This document shows positions 24,577-35,324 of a stretch of DNA of 64,000 nt, one piece after another. The stretch spans positions 56,001 to 120,000 of the forward strand of contig NW_026973703.1 in assembly GCF_035594125.1 (NCBI RefSeq). The letters run 5' to 3'. Each line of letters opens with the position of its first letter. The stretch's first letter is position 1. The translations under genes were made by a program, and so were the position numbers. Origin of the DNA: Scylla paramamosain. Lineage: Eukaryota > Arthropoda > Malacostraca > Decapoda > Portunidae. The notes below the pieces were generated by a model. That model was not told where the DNA came from, did not search any database, and saw only the letters and a list, made by a program, of their open reading frames with translations.

Positions 24577-26067
24577 TTAACAGGTCTTCATAAATTTATG
24601 ATGGCATCGTGGAATCAGATTTTTATTACAAAGGTCCATCAAGTCTTTTTTCTTGTTAGCAGGCAATGTAAGTTTGCTGGAGTAACATGGCAATAAGTCA
24701 TTAATGGAGGTGGCTTTATTTGAGTTTTTCAAAATTTTAAGCTCCTTATAGTCTGAACCATAGGAATGTTTACAAAAAACTGACAGTGGTGACTGCTTTT
24801 CAAATTTCATTACTTTAACATCAGAGAGTTGAAGAGTCTTGCAATTGATAGGTCCCATTTCAGTAGCTAGAGACTTGATGTTCAAGAAATCTTTGTAACA
24901 AAGCTCTTTTACTACGAAAGGCTGTCCTTTCTTTCTAGCAGTTCGAATTGCCGTTACGTAAGTTTCCGGCACATAAATGGGTCCACTTTTTAAAATTCTC
25001 TTTACTTCTCTTTCAATAAGGGAATGGGCAGAGTCACCCTCATTTTGGGTATGCCCTTTTATTAGAAACTTGTGTGTTATTGAAGTTATATTTGGTAAGT
25101 TGTTTACTGCATAAAGGTAAAGTGCCATCATGAACTTATTTTTCTGTTGGCCAGAACAGTTATCTGAGTAAAAAATTATGTCAGTTTCTCCTGCCTCACA
25201 CAAGGTTTTAATGTAATCGAGAACACAGGTCCCAATTTCATTAACCCCACGTTGGCCATTAGTTTCATTCCAGACATAGCAATTACATGAGTTTGTTTTA
25301 GCATTGTAAATAGTAAAATTTAAAGCATTCAGCTTTGACTTGTAATAAAAAACTGAAATGTCCCCTTTTGGTATCTGCATTACAGCCGGAAGGTCATAAA
25401 CAGCAACAACTGCATCACTCTCAGTTTTATCTTTATGTTTTTCATTTCTTGACATGTCTTTTTCTTTGTGGTGATTTTCATAGCTTCCTTGAAGGCGCTC
25501 TTTCTCTTCATTCTCCGCATTAAGATAAGATGAAAAAACATCGCATTGGTCCTTTTTAGGAACAAAAAAAGAAATATTATACTCTGTGGTAAAAATGCAA
25601 TAAAACAGAGTGTAATTGGCATAAGGTACCTTTTGTTGTTTGGACTTCTCAACATAATCGCGGTGAATTTCTGCAATTGTTTTAGAGCCGCATATGAATG
25701 TCCTACTTGATGTAGCTCTCGTATAGTGACTCTCTATCTGAGGGATAGACTCAATATGTGCCTTGACGCCTTTCCTAATTTCAGGATCAACAGTTACTTG
25801 ATTACCATGTTGGCCTCTCTTATCAGGTTCCATAAGAACATTAGCAACTCTGCTTTGCTTTGCTAAAGCTGTTCTTATTGGCCGGTCATTGATATCAAGT
25901 GTGTTCTTGAAAAAAAGTTTGGAAACACGAATTTCATTCTGACCAACCATGAAGTGAAAGGAACTGTTATTGTTCCTAGGTTGACGGTTGCCTCCCTCAC
26001 GAACATACCTGTATTTAGGTCTTAACAGTTTTAATGCAGTTTGAAATGAACTGCCACTGTTGAGCAA
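24577..26067 (-). CDS. Transposase-like protein, main part (496 aa)
   Basis: Long intact frame. Visible landmarks: RPKYRYVREGG near the start; VPKKDQCDVFSSYLNAENEE, a conserved PKKDxCD motif; NCYVWNETNGQRGVNEIG; FYSDNCSGQQKN (candidate catalytic Asp); and ITHKFLIKGHTQNEGDSAHS (HTQNEGD, candidate later acidic residues). These motifs recur in a widespread group of uncharacterised invertebrate proteins; here terminal inverted repeats and TSD place it in a mobile element, so a DDE/RNase H-fold transposase role is inferred. The first codon is internal to the original protein because of upstream frame damage. Confidence 0.75.
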   Translation of the reverse strand: MLNSGSSFQTALKLLRPKYRYVREGGNRQPRNNNSSFHFMVGQNEIRVSKLFFKNTLDINDRPIRTALAKQSRVANVLMEPDKRGQHGNQVTVDPEIRKGVKAHIESIPQIESHYTRATSSRTFICGSKTIAEIHRDYVEKSKQQKVPYANYTLFYCIFTTEYNISFFVPKKDQCDVFSSYLNAENEEKERLQGSYENHHKEKDMSRNEKHKDKTESDAVVAVYDLPAVMQIPKGDISVFYYKSKLNALNFTIYNAKTNSCNCYVWNETNGQRGVNEIGTCVLDYIKTLCEAGETDIIFYSDNCSGQQKNKFMMALYLYAVNNLPNITSITHKFLIKGHTQNEGDSAHSLIEREVKRILKSGPIYVPETYVTAIRTARKKGQPFVVKELCYKDFLNIKSLATEMGPINCKTLQLSDVKVMKFEKQSPLSVFCKHSYGSDYKELKILKNSNKATSINDLLPCYSSKLTLPANKKKDLMDLCNKNLIPRCHHKFMKTC

Positions 26068-26225
26068 TGTCTCCTAATGCCCAATAAGAGTCAAAGAGTT
26101 TTTGCCTTTCTTCTTCATTTATCTGTTCTGAACATTTAATTCGACATTTATTTCCACATGGGAGTTTCATTTTCCTTTCTGGTCTTATTTTTCTTATTTT
26201 TGCTTATATAAGCCTTTCCAGAGTT

Positions 26226-26590
26226 CCTTCATTTTTTCGCTTTATGTTTCTTCCATTGACTCAGGTGCTGTTTACGTTTATGTCCCTTTTGCGGACTAAC
26301 TAGTACAGGAATTGTATCAACTGCGTCCTTCTCTTCAAGGTTAAAACTCTCTTCTTCCTCTTTGCTTGGGATATAGTCCTTATCTTTCACGGAATCATCT
26401 GTGTCAATATCTTCAGTTTCTGAGTCACTGCTAGAAGATGATTCACTGCTAGAAGACGAGTCACTACTAGAGGACGAGTCACTACTAGAAGAAGACTTCC
26501 TGTTATTTGAAGCAGAGCTTGCACCCGTAATGCTTGCTGATGGCAACAGATGGTCATCATTGATTTGAGGGTCAACAGGAAGTTCACATC
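26226..26590 (-). pseudogene. Transposase-like gene, exon 2 acidic/serine-rich region
   Basis: Encodes a run of (S)n(D/E) repeats (SSSDSSSSSDSSSSSESSSS) followed by acidic DKDYIPSKEEEESFNLEE and a basic stretch ending KKHKAKK at TGA (26226-26228). The reading continues sensibly beyond the TGA (RNSGKAYISKNKK), then shifts frame to RPERKMKLPCGNKCRIKCSE, a C-x3-C-x3-C zinc-binding-like motif, and shifts again near 26050 into the main ORF. So this copy has one stop and at least two frame changes. Confidence 0.65.
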
Positions 26591-26942
26591 CTACAAAGTA
26601 CAAAGAAATGGGTCTAAAATGTGATTTTTGTTTTTTGTGTTAAAAACGCTCTATGGTATGTAAGACAGCATGTGTCATCTTTTTTTAGTTTGGGGGGGAA
26701 CTATAAATTCCTCAGATGGGGTCCAAATTTTTAACAACGAGAACCAAAAAATCTGAAGATTTTACTTTATTTTGCATTTTTTAAAAGTTGGATCTTTAAA
26801 CTTCAAAGCCTTACTCCTCTGAAAGTTTTGATTGTTAAAATAGTTTTCATGAAAATTGGCTCATTAATAAAAAAAAATAGGCTTACCTCCCACCTTAAAG
26901 CAAATTATATAGAAATATAATCAAGGTTATGATAGTATATAC

Positions 26943-27027
26943 CTGTACTATTTTCCTCAGGGTTTTCTTCACTGTTTTCCTTAGCCTTTAATGCTAATTC
27001 TAGCATAAGTTTTCCTCTACATGACAT
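26943..27027 (-). CDS. Transposase-like gene, exon 1
   Basis: Starts at ATG and reads MSCRGKLMLELALKAKENSE then ENPEENST, ending CAG|GTATAT. Joins exon 2 (TTTGTAG|GATGTG) in phase 1 to give STG-CELPVDPQINDD. Confidence 0.7.
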
Positions 27028-27718
27028 GGTACCTATTTAATCTGAAAAAAATATGATATTTATGAATACAATGTTTTGTTGCAACAATGTCACCAATGTA
27101 AATAATACACTAACTTTTTTAAGTTTTTCGCAAGATTTTCAAATAACAATGACATAATTTAAGTTAAACAAAAATGTGCTGCTGTAATACGAGGTAATGT
27201 TTGTAACAATACTGTCATAACTCAAATACAACACCTATTATTCACAAGGTTTTTTTCCAATAATGACACATTTTGAATTAGGACGTAAAACATAGATGTT
27301 TGTTTTTACCAATAATGACACATTTTGAATAATGACGTAAAACATAGAGCTCTATGTTCGCAGACAAAACGTATTACATCAAAATAACACATTATTGCAT
27401 GAAACATAATTCATAAGTTCAGTACTTACATTTTGTACTAACATAGTTCTAAATCAAAATATGACACTCTAAATGACAGCGTGAGTGTAGTTACCCCAAC
27501 GATGGTCACAGCACAACTGACATGTAACGGTCTTCACGCAAAGAAGTTGGTACATATTATGTTATGTCGTTATGAAATTTAGCGCCTCTAGCGGTCAATT
27601 TTTTAACTACAATTATGACACTTTTGCCAAAAAATCTGCGTTTCAAGATGAATATGTCTATATGGATAACTCGAAAATCCATTTTTTTTAGTTATGACGT
27701 TGTTGTCGCAAACGAGCG

Positions 27719-30552
27719 TAATGTGGATGGTTTAGTTTCAGTGATGGATGAAGTGAATGAATTTATGAAAGCAAATGAACCAGACATCATGGCAATGGTA
27801 GAAACTAAACTAAGAGATTCAGAGACATCAAATTTAGGAGGGGGAAGTACAATATGTGGATAAGAAACAGATGTGGAAAAGGAGGAGGTGGGGTGATGAT
27901 GCTTGTTGAAAAGGGTATCAGGGTGGAGATTGGAAAAGGCAGAAGGCTTGGTGGAAGGCCTAAACTTACAACTAATAAATGGAAGAGGAGGAATACAATA
28001 TGTCACAGTGGTGTATGTCCCACCAAAAACAAAGACCTGGAATAGACAAGAGCATGAACAGTTGCTGAGTGAGACAAAAGAATGGCTTGTAAAGAAAATT
28101 AAAGAAAACAACAAAATTGTTAAAATGGGAGATTTTAATTGTAAAGAGATAAATTGGGAGGAGTGGAACACAAGAGGAGGAGAAGACTCATGGGAAGATA
28201 AGGTTCTGAAACTGGCAATGAACAACATTATGACACAGTGGGTTGAGGAAAACACTAGATACAGAGGAGCAGAGGAGCCATCAATTTGGTATTATCAAAA
28301 GAAACAGATATTATAGAAGACATGAACTATAGTTGTCCACTAGGAAAAAGCGACCATGTCATGATAAGGTTTTGTATTAAAGAAAAAAAGAGAGGAGAGT
28401 AGATGTGAAGATTATAAAAGTGAGATTTAATTATGGTAAGTAAAATTTTGAACAAATGAGGAGATACTTTGGTGAAGGGGACTTTGGTGAAGTACACTTA
28501 TCACAGCAAGTAATGTGCAAAAGAAGTGGGAAGCTTTCATCAATATTTATGAAGAGGGAGTGAAAAGATATGTACCAAAAGTAGAGACAAAGAGAAGATA
28601 TAACAATGACTGGTATAATAGATGTGAAATAGCTAGGGAGGAGAGGGAAACGGCATGGAACAGATGGCGGAGGAAAAAAAAGCAGGAGCTGTGGCAAAAC
28701 TACACAACCACAAGAAATGAATATGTAAAGGTTATTAGAGAAGAAAGGAAAAATTATGAGAAAGATGTTATGGACAAATACAAAGAGAAACCAAAACTGT
28801 TCTTCAGATATGTGAACAGCAAAATGAAAAATAGAGAAGGAATAAGCAGATTGAAGGTGAATGGTCAAATGTATGAGGATCCGGCTGAATTGGCAGAGAT
28901 AATGAACAGGAGTTTTCAATCAGTATTCACAAAAGAGAAAACATTTGTGTGCCAGAGTGAGATGAGTGAGGAAATGGGTCTGGGGGAAATCCAAGTGACT
29001 GAAGAGGATGTCCAGAAACAGATGGAGGAACTAGACATTAGGAAGGCCCCTGGACCTGATGGAGTGTCAGGATGGATACTAAAAGAGTGCAATCAGCAGT
29101 TGACATGGGTAATACATAATATTATAGAAAGCTCCCTAATTGAAAGTAGAGTCCCAATTGAATGGAAGAGAGCTAACATAGTGCCAATCTACAAAGGTGG
29201 TAGTAAAGAGGACCCCTTAATCTATAGACCTGTGTCTCTAACAAGTGTGGTGTGCAAAATGTGTGAAAGATTGGTGAAGGATAAATGGATGCAGTATCAA
29301 GAAGGAAATGAAGTGATATTAAAGCAACGATTTGGATTTAGGAGAGGGAGATCGTGTGTTACAAACTTACTGAGTTTTTATTCTAGAGTGGTGGATATAA
29401 TGCAAGAAAGAGATGGATGGGCTGATTGTGTTTATTTAGACCTGAAGGCAGCCTTTGATAAAGTGCCACACAGGAAATTGTTGTGGAAGTTGAAGCATAA
29501 TGGTGGGCTAAGGGGGGGCTTGCTGAGATGGATGGAAAATTTCTTGACAAACAGAGAAATGAGAACCTTGGTAAAAGATCAAAAATCATCATGGAGGGAA
29601 GTCATAAGTGGAGTACCCCAAGGCTCAATACTTGCACCAATCATGTTTGCAGTCTATATAAATGATATGACGGAGAAGGTGAAAAGCTACATGAGCCTTT
29701 TTGCGGATGATGCAAAGTTGCTGAAGAAAGTTGAGAGTGCAGAGGACTGTGGAACGTTACAAGAAGACCTGAACAAGATATCAGAGTGGAGTTATAGATG
29801 GGAAATGGAATTTAATTTAAAGAAGTGTAAAGTAATAGAATTTGGAAAAAGTACAAGAAGAGTAAAAGGAAATTATGTGTTGAATGGTGTAAGGTTGAGT
29901 GGAGCAGAAGAGGAAAAGGATCTCGGTGTTACAGTGACTGGGAACCTGACCCCGGAGAGACACATTAGCAAAATTACAGGAGTAACCTATAACTTGTTGA
30001 GAAGAATAAGGCAGGCCTTTGCATATATGGATGAAGAGATGGTCAGGAAGATGATCGTGTCGCTGATAAGACCCAGACTAGAATATGCAGCAGTAGTGTG
30101 GTCGCCATACAAGAAAAAGGATAAAAGTAAGATGGAGAGAGTTCAGAGAGCAGCTACGAAGATGGTACCAAGTATCAGAGACTTGTCATATGAAGAGAGA
30201 CTGGAAAGGATACATCTACAAACGTTGGAAAAGAGGAGAGAAAGGGAAGACATGATTGCGATATATAAAGCATATAAGGGAGTAGAGGAGGTGGACCGGA
30301 GCAACTTAATGGTCTGGGATACACGGGACACTAGAGGACATGGAAAGAGGCTGAAGAGGAGTGCTTGTAGAAGAGACGCCAAAAAGTACCCATTGTATTG
30401 ATGTATGGAACAGTCGGGATGAGGAGATAGTAAATGAAGAAAGTATACATGGATTCAAGGCTAAGTTGGATATTAAAAGATATGGAGATGGGACAGCACA
30501 AGCATAACTCTTTTCCCATAAAGCATAACTAGGTAAATACAACTAGGTAAAT
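27719..30552 (+). mobile_element. Family B copy B4, 3' part
   Basis: Resumes at the endonuclease (TNVDGLVS; DIMAMVETKL), passes VTVVYVPPKTKTW and MGDFNCKEINWEEW, and contains an intact RT frame. The 3' tail is KRYGDGTAQA-stop followed by two tandem copies of CAACTAGGTAAATA and then (CA)n, 28 bp before the donor of the 30580 exon. Confidence 0.9.
28515..30401 (+). CDS. Family B reverse transcriptase, intact 628 aa
   Basis: Longest open frame in the window. RT motifs in order: APGPDGVSGWILKECN (about residue 178), IVPIYKGGSKEDPLIYRPVS, RFGFRRGRSCVTNLLSFYSR, VYLDLKAAFDKVPHRKLLWK, ISGVPQGSILAPIMFAVYIN, FADDAKLL with the catalytic FADD box (about residue 395), and RPRLEYAAVVWSP. The C-terminus has VWDTRDTRGHGKRLKRSACR. 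The N-terminal endonuclease part lies upstream in other frames (27720-28316), so the full ORF2 is not functional here. Most similar in layout to CR1/jockey-type enzymes; assignment by motif only. Confidence 0.9.
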   Translation: MQKKWEAFINIYEEGVKRYVPKVETKRRYNNDWYNRCEIAREERETAWNRWRRKKKQELWQNYTTTRNEYVKVIREERKNYEKDVMDKYKEKPKLFFRYVNSKMKNREGISRLKVNGQMYEDPAELAEIMNRSFQSVFTKEKTFVCQSEMSEEMGLGEIQVTEEDVQKQMEELDIRKAPGPDGVSGWILKECNQQLTWVIHNIIESSLIESRVPIEWKRANIVPIYKGGSKEDPLIYRPVSLTSVVCKMCERLVKDKWMQYQEGNEVILKQRFGFRRGRSCVTNLLSFYSRVVDIMQERDGWADCVYLDLKAAFDKVPHRKLLWKLKHNGGLRGGLLRWMENFLTNREMRTLVKDQKSSWREVISGVPQGSILAPIMFAVYINDMTEKVKSYMSLFADDAKLLKKVESAEDCGTLQEDLNKISEWSYRWEMEFNLKKCKVIEFGKSTRRVKGNYVLNGVRLSGAEEEKDLGVTVTGNLTPERHISKITGVTYNLLRRIRQAFAYMDEEMVRKMIVSLIRPRLEYAAVVWSPYKKKDKSKMERVQRAATKMVPSIRDLSYEERLERIHLQTLEKRREREDMIAIYKAYKGVEEVDRSNLMVWDTRDTRGHGKRLKRSACRRDAKKYPLY

Positions 30553-30579
30553 ACACACACACACACTTTATACTCATAC

Positions 30580-30927
30580 CAGCAGGCACTGTGCAGGTGA
30601 CCTTTGTGGGTCCACCAGAGATAACCACACACTTCTTGCCACCCAGAGTCATAATGGCACTGCCAGCCTCCCACCCATCACTGTCTGGGAAGCCAGTGCC
30701 AGTCACAGTGAGAGAATACTGTCCACCAGTGCTGCCCTCCGTGATGCTGAGTGCAACCACGGTGACTGGCACCATGTAGATGATGGGGGAGGGGAGCAGT
30801 GCCGAGCCAGCCGGCTGCATGCTGAGTGCCACTGAATGCAAGCTGCCCCACAGTGCTACAGTGCAGGTGAGCTGGGTGGCAGTGATGGCCGTGCCACTCA
30901 GGGTGAGGGTGTGCTGCAGCCCCTCGC
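30580..30927 (-). CDS. PKHD1L1: Exon: IPT repeats
   Basis: Acceptor TTCCTGACAG, donor CTG|GTATGA. Continuous frame: EGLQHTLTLSGTAITATQLT, then SITEGSTGGQYSLTVTGTGF, then GGKKCVVISGGPTKVTCTVP. This is the end of one IPT domain and nearly all of the next. The 3' end of a family B retrotransposon lies 30 bp beyond the donor. The join to the 22396 exon reads naturally (TVPAG-EGTVDV) but is one base out of phase. Confidence 0.8.
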
Positions 30928-31064
30928 CTGTCAGGAAAAATACAAGTTTGGAATGAGTTAAATTAGATGGTGAAGGTGAGGGTGAGGGAATGCCATGGGC
31001 CCTTACCTGATGAAGGCAAGCCAGGGAAGAGGCAGAGCTACAAGACTAATCAGACAAACAGACA

Positions 31065-31184
31065 GACCGACGGCTCAACTACAGTGCCGGAGACGCCAGT
31101 CAGCATGGGAGTGGTGGCATCATCGTAGGTGAAGGCACAGGCACCAAAACATGCACCAAAGTAACCATTCACTTGTACTGTCAC
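31065..31184 (-). CDS. PKHD1L1: Exon: end of linker, start of IPT (3' end uncertain)
   Basis: Acceptor TTGCTATCAG. Reads VTVQVNGYFGACFGACAFTY then DDATTPMLTGVSGT. The 'V-VNG----C-G-C-F-Y---TP-LT-VS' pattern is the usual boundary before an IPT in fibrocystin-L. Several weak GT donors exist between 31085 and 31060 and the exact end is open. Confidence 0.7.
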
Positions 31185-31228
31185 CTGATAGCAATGAGGC
31201 AAGATCATGTTATTAGTTATCCTCATCA

Positions 31229-31418
31229 TCTGGAACTCCCTGCCTGCTTCTGTATTTCCCTCTTCCTGTGACTTCAACTCTTTCAAGAGGGAGGTTTGAA
31301 AACACTTATCCTCCAGTTTTGGATGATCCTTTTTTACTTTCCTGTAGGTTACTGGCACTCACTGAGCTTTTTTTTTCTTTTAGTTGCCCTAGGTCAATGT
31401 CCCTCTTGCAGTAAAAAT
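31229..31418 (+). mobile_element. Family A 3' terminal fragment A5
   Basis: About 190 bp matching WNSLPASVFP...LNSFKREV coding end and the family tail (TTGCCCTAGGTCAATGTCCC). Sits in the intron just upstream of the 31184 exon. Confidence 0.8.
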
Positions 31419-31446
31419 ATCATTATCATTAGTGATCCATGCCTAT

Positions 31447-31448
31447 AT

Positions 31449-31487
<39 letters not shown>

Positions 31488-31488
31488 G
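31447..31488. repeat. (CT)n
   Basis: CT tract with one TTT interruption. Confidence 0.9.
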
Positions 31489-31624
31489 CCAATCAGCAAG
31501 GACTTACATGAGGAGAGTCCCTATGAGTGGTCACAAAGTCTGTCTAAAGAGGGCTGTGCCAAAGGACTCCGGCTGAGTCACGAATGATCTTGGTTTTTAG
31601 AGTTCTGTGAAGGAGCAATGGGTA

Positions 31625-31925
31625 ACTTAAACAAATGGACTAACATAACCTAACTTTAACAAATGGACTAACCTAACCTAACTTAAACAAATGGACTAAC
31701 CTAACCTAACTTAAACAAATGGGCTAACCTAACCTAACTTAAACATATGGACTAGCCTAACCTAACTCAAATGGACTAACCTAACCTAAACAAACAGACT
31801 AATTTAACCTAACTTAAACATATGGACTAGCCTAACCTAACTTAAACAAATGGACTAACCTAACCTAACTTAAACATGTGAACAAATCTAGCCTAACTTG
31901 AACAAATGGACTAACCTAACCTAAC
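31625..31925. repeat. 28-bp minisatellite with CCTAACCTAA core
   Basis: About ten copies of AACAAATGGACTAACCTAAC plus CTAACTTA (28 bp). The reverse strand carries two TTAGG units per copy, the arthropod telomere motif. Confidence 0.85.
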
Positions 31926-32024
31926 AGATGGGCAATAACAGAATAACAAAAATGGTAGAAAAAGCAGATAGATAGGTTAAATAAATAAGACAGGGTAAAG
32001 AAAGAAGATAGCTAAAAATACATA

Positions 32025-34666
32025 CACTTATCCCCCAGCTATAGCGGGTTTTGCTAACACGGTTTAAAGCTATCACGGGAACAATAAAAAACACATTAAA
32101 TGGGCTAACGCGAATCCTAGTGGAGCTATCGCGGCCCATGAGTCATTATATGTCCAGGATGTTCACGTGACAGCTACGTCATATTTCTTGGCCAGATTCG
32201 CTTGCTAATTGGCTGAATTTGACTGACATATTAGGCCGTGATTGGCTTGCACACTCCCGCTTCCTTATTCAGCCACTCTCCCGCTCCCCCATCCCTCTAG
32301 TCCCTCCCGCCACAGTTGACTGAGTGGCACGTGCCGTGGTGAATCTCAAGGTCACGCGTGTGTATCTCGGGACAATGGCCTCTACTCCCTCCTGGCCCTA
32401 CTGGCCCTCCTGGCTCTACTACCCCTCCTGGCCACCCAGGGAGATCGCTACCACCCAACCCGACCCAGCGAAAGGCAACAGCGGCGCCTGGGAAAGAAAT
32501 CAAGAAGAGGAAGAACCTTACATATGCTGTGAAATATGAGATAGTGAAATTGATCGAGAGTGGACAAAGTAAAAGTTCAGTGGGCGCTAAGTTCGGCATC
32601 AACGAGTCTACAGTGAGAGGTATTTACCTTAAGAAGGACCACATTAAGGCACATATGAACCTCACTAGTGATAGTGCTGGACATAATGCTGTGCGAAGCT
32701 CAAATCATGTCCTCCTCAAGACTGAGCAGCTCCTCAGCAAGTACTTTGACCGCATGGCAAAGAGAAATTTGCCTGTAGACACGAAGGAGGCCATGGGTAC
32801 AGCAAAGGAAATTTATAAAGGAGTGGCTACAAAGTGGGGCATTCAGTAACCACCAGTATTTTTCGCATCGAAAGGTTGGTTTGACCGATTCACGGCTCGA
32901 CGCAAAATTAAAAAGATAAAGATTTCGGGAGAAGCTGTTAGTGCAGACTTGGATTCAGCCAGGCAGTACCCAGAGCAACTTCGTCATGTAATTGAGGAGG
33001 GACAATACACCCCAGATAAAATTTTCAACATGGACGAGACTAATTTCTACTGGAAAACAATGCCACGCCGCACATTTATCTCTGCTAGATCAGCTCGTGT
33101 ACGTGGACGAAAGGCAATTAAGGAGCGCTTCACCTTACTACTGGCTATGAATGCCTCAGGAAATTGCAGACTCAAGCCCACAATTGTTCACCGTGCCAAA
33201 CGTCCCAGGGCCTACAAGGGTGAAAATATGAACAAATTAAATGTGCACTGGCTTAGTTCTGCAAAGGGATATGTGTCAGCCAAGCTTGGCCTTGACTGGC
33301 TTAAGGATTGTTTCATTCCTGACGTGGAGGACTACTGCAAGAAAAACAACATCCGCTTCAACATTCTCCTTATTTTGGATAATGCACCTGGCCACTCAAC
33401 ATTCCTTGCAGACGTGCATCCCAATGTTCGGGTGGATTTTTTGCCTCCTAATACCACATCGCTGATACAACCTCTTGATCAGGAGGTCATTTCAGTGGTC
33501 AAAGCTGCCTTTTCTCGCCGACAGTTTCGAATGATGCGAGCAGCCACTGAAGATGCTACTGTTCTCCAGAGACTGATTGAAAGTGAAAGTGAAAAAGAGG
33601 AGGAAGACCTAGTGGGAGAGTGTAATGAATCTGAGCGCCGTGTGCTACAATATTGGAAAGGTTTCAGTGTTAAGGCTGCTGTTGATTTAGTAGTGTCGTG
33701 CTGGAATGATGTAACACCTGCCACAATTAACCATGCCTGGCGTAATCTGCTCAAGGGCATGCCAGAGGACAGAAAAGTTACAGTACCAGGCGCGCCACAA
33801 ACAGTGGAGGCGGAGGTGGAGGCGGCTGTGTTGGAGGCTCGTCACATTCCTGGCTCTGGTTTTGCCAAGACTACTGACGACGACATCAGGGAAATGTTAC
33901 GACCCGACACGCCTAATGCACAGGAAATGCTGTATGAGGACACCTTATGTGACGAAGCCAGTCCTGATGAAAATGAGGAGACGACTGGTGTTGAGAAGAA
34001 AGGACTGCCAATTAGTGAAATCAAGAAGCTGCTGGAATATAGCCTCCAAATTCGTCATATCTTGGAGCAGGACACTCTTACTAATAATGAGGGCAAGATT
34101 GCAGCTATAGCACAGGCTTTATTCCCTTATGAAGAGATGTACCGCACCCACGTAAACAATCTCAAGCAACGTAAAATCTCGGATTATCTGCAGCAAAAGC
34201 AACCTCCCCAGCCTGCTGACACCCCTCAGTCCTCCTCTACAAGTGATGTCTTTGAAGAAGACAGTGATGAGGAATTTCATGGCTTCATGGATGATCTAAC
34301 TCATCGGAGGGGTGGCGGAAGCCAGTAGCCACCACCAATGCCTCGGAACCCCCTCCCCTCCCCCACCACAAGCCAAACAGTCAACACACGAAGGTAAATG
34401 TCTTGTTATGTTTCGTTTTGTTGTCTGTTTTTTATGCATTTTTTGTATGTATCTACTTCAAGGTACCAAAATGTGAATGGTATCTATAAATCATGGTGAG
34501 ATGAGGGAAAAAAAAAGGTGCCAATATGTTGAATTGTGTTGCTACTCTGGCGGGCCACGAACAATTTTTTTTTTTTTCCTATGTATTCTTAACAATGGCT
34601 ATCGCATTTTTAGCTATCACGGCGATGTTAAGGGACCAATTTCTTGCGATAGCTGGGGGTTGAGTG
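32025..34666 (+). mobile_element. Tigger/pogo-type DNA transposon, nearly intact
   Basis: 2,642 bp flanked by TA. The left end CACTTATCCCCCAGCTATAG and the reverse complement of the right end CACTCAACCCCCAGCTATCG form the terminal inverted repeat; GCTATCACGG occurs again subterminally on both sides. It carries one transposase gene and lies in a CATA tract. Confidence 0.92.
32374..34328 (+). pseudogene. Tigger transposase with one in-frame stop
   Basis: Frame open from about 32358 to 34328 (about 650 codons) except for TAA at 32847-32849. N-terminal HTH (AVKYEIVKLIESGQSKSSVG, INESTVRGIYLK), a CENP-B-type second HTH region, GWFDRFTARR, then the DDE domain: NMDETNFYWK (first Asp), LLILDNAPGHS (second Asp) and QPLDQEVISVVK (third Asp; 32 residues after the second, as expected for pogo/Tigger). 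The acidic C-terminus has VFEEDSDEEFHGF. The likely ATG (32374, MASTPS) is in another frame, so a base may also be lost in the proline-rich start. Otherwise well preserved, implying recent arrival. Confidence 0.9.
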
Positions 34667-35126
34667 TACATACATACATACATACATACATAAATACATA
34701 CATACATATGCCAAGGCTGTTTCCCCCCATAACATATAGATAGGATAAAGGAAATAACCCAACAAGTGAGAGACAGTTAAGTTAAATAGAGATTGCATAA
34801 AGAAAATACCCGAATAATGAAGCAAGTAAGTCAAAAAGATAGGATAGGATACAGTAAGGAAAATGACCCTACAAAGAAGAAAGGATTAGGTCAAACAGAT
34901 ACCATGGAATAGGTTAAATAAATATGACAGTGTAAAGAAAGAAGATAGCTAAAAATACATACATACATACACACATACATATACCAAGGCTGAGAGAAAA
35001 TTATTCCACACAGAAGAGACAAATCTCGTAACTCTGCCACCAAAGAATACAGGTTTTTCACATCTAACTCTAAATAAATAAGGGAATAAACAGAAGAGAG
35101 AGCAACAAATACTTCCAATCCCTCAC
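34667..35126. repeat. ~300-bp tandem duplication with CATA tracts
   Basis: CATA tracts at 34667-34709 and 34958-34981. The segment GGTTAAATAAATA...AAAGAAAGAAGATAGCTAAA at 34912-34957 is repeated at 31974-32019, on the other side of the Tigger element, so Tigger landed in one unit of a direct duplication. Confidence 0.65.
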
Positions 35127-35301
35127 CCATCAAACATCAGGTTATCTGTGTGTATCTCCACCAGCTCCTTTCTGCCGGGATCTTCCTCCCACTCAATGTA
35201 GTAGTGGTAGTTCTTGCAGCAGTACTGGACTGTGAGATCAGTTCCCAGGGCACTTTCCAGAATACCCTCCAGGACCTTTGGGTCAACACCTGCTGGAATG
35301 T
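35127..35301 (-). CDS. PKHD1L1: Exon: linker repeat module end
   Basis: Acceptor TTTTGGCAG, donor ATGG|GTGAGG. Reads DIPAGVDPKVLEGILESALG, then TVQYCCKNYHYYIEWEED and GRKELVEIHTDNLMFDG. Known fibrocystin-L proteins have 'I--D-S--D-Q-AL-----G-' followed by 'Y-W-V-F' here. It ends phase 2; the next recognised exon starts in phase 0, so a small exon may be missed in the 31.2-35.1 kb stretch. Confidence 0.8.
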
Positions 35302-35324
35302 CTGCCAAAATGAGTGAATGAGTG

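Noticed and set aside
31625..31925. True telomere end
   Set aside because: TTAGG occurs only twice per 28-bp unit and the array is flanked by gene exons on both sides.
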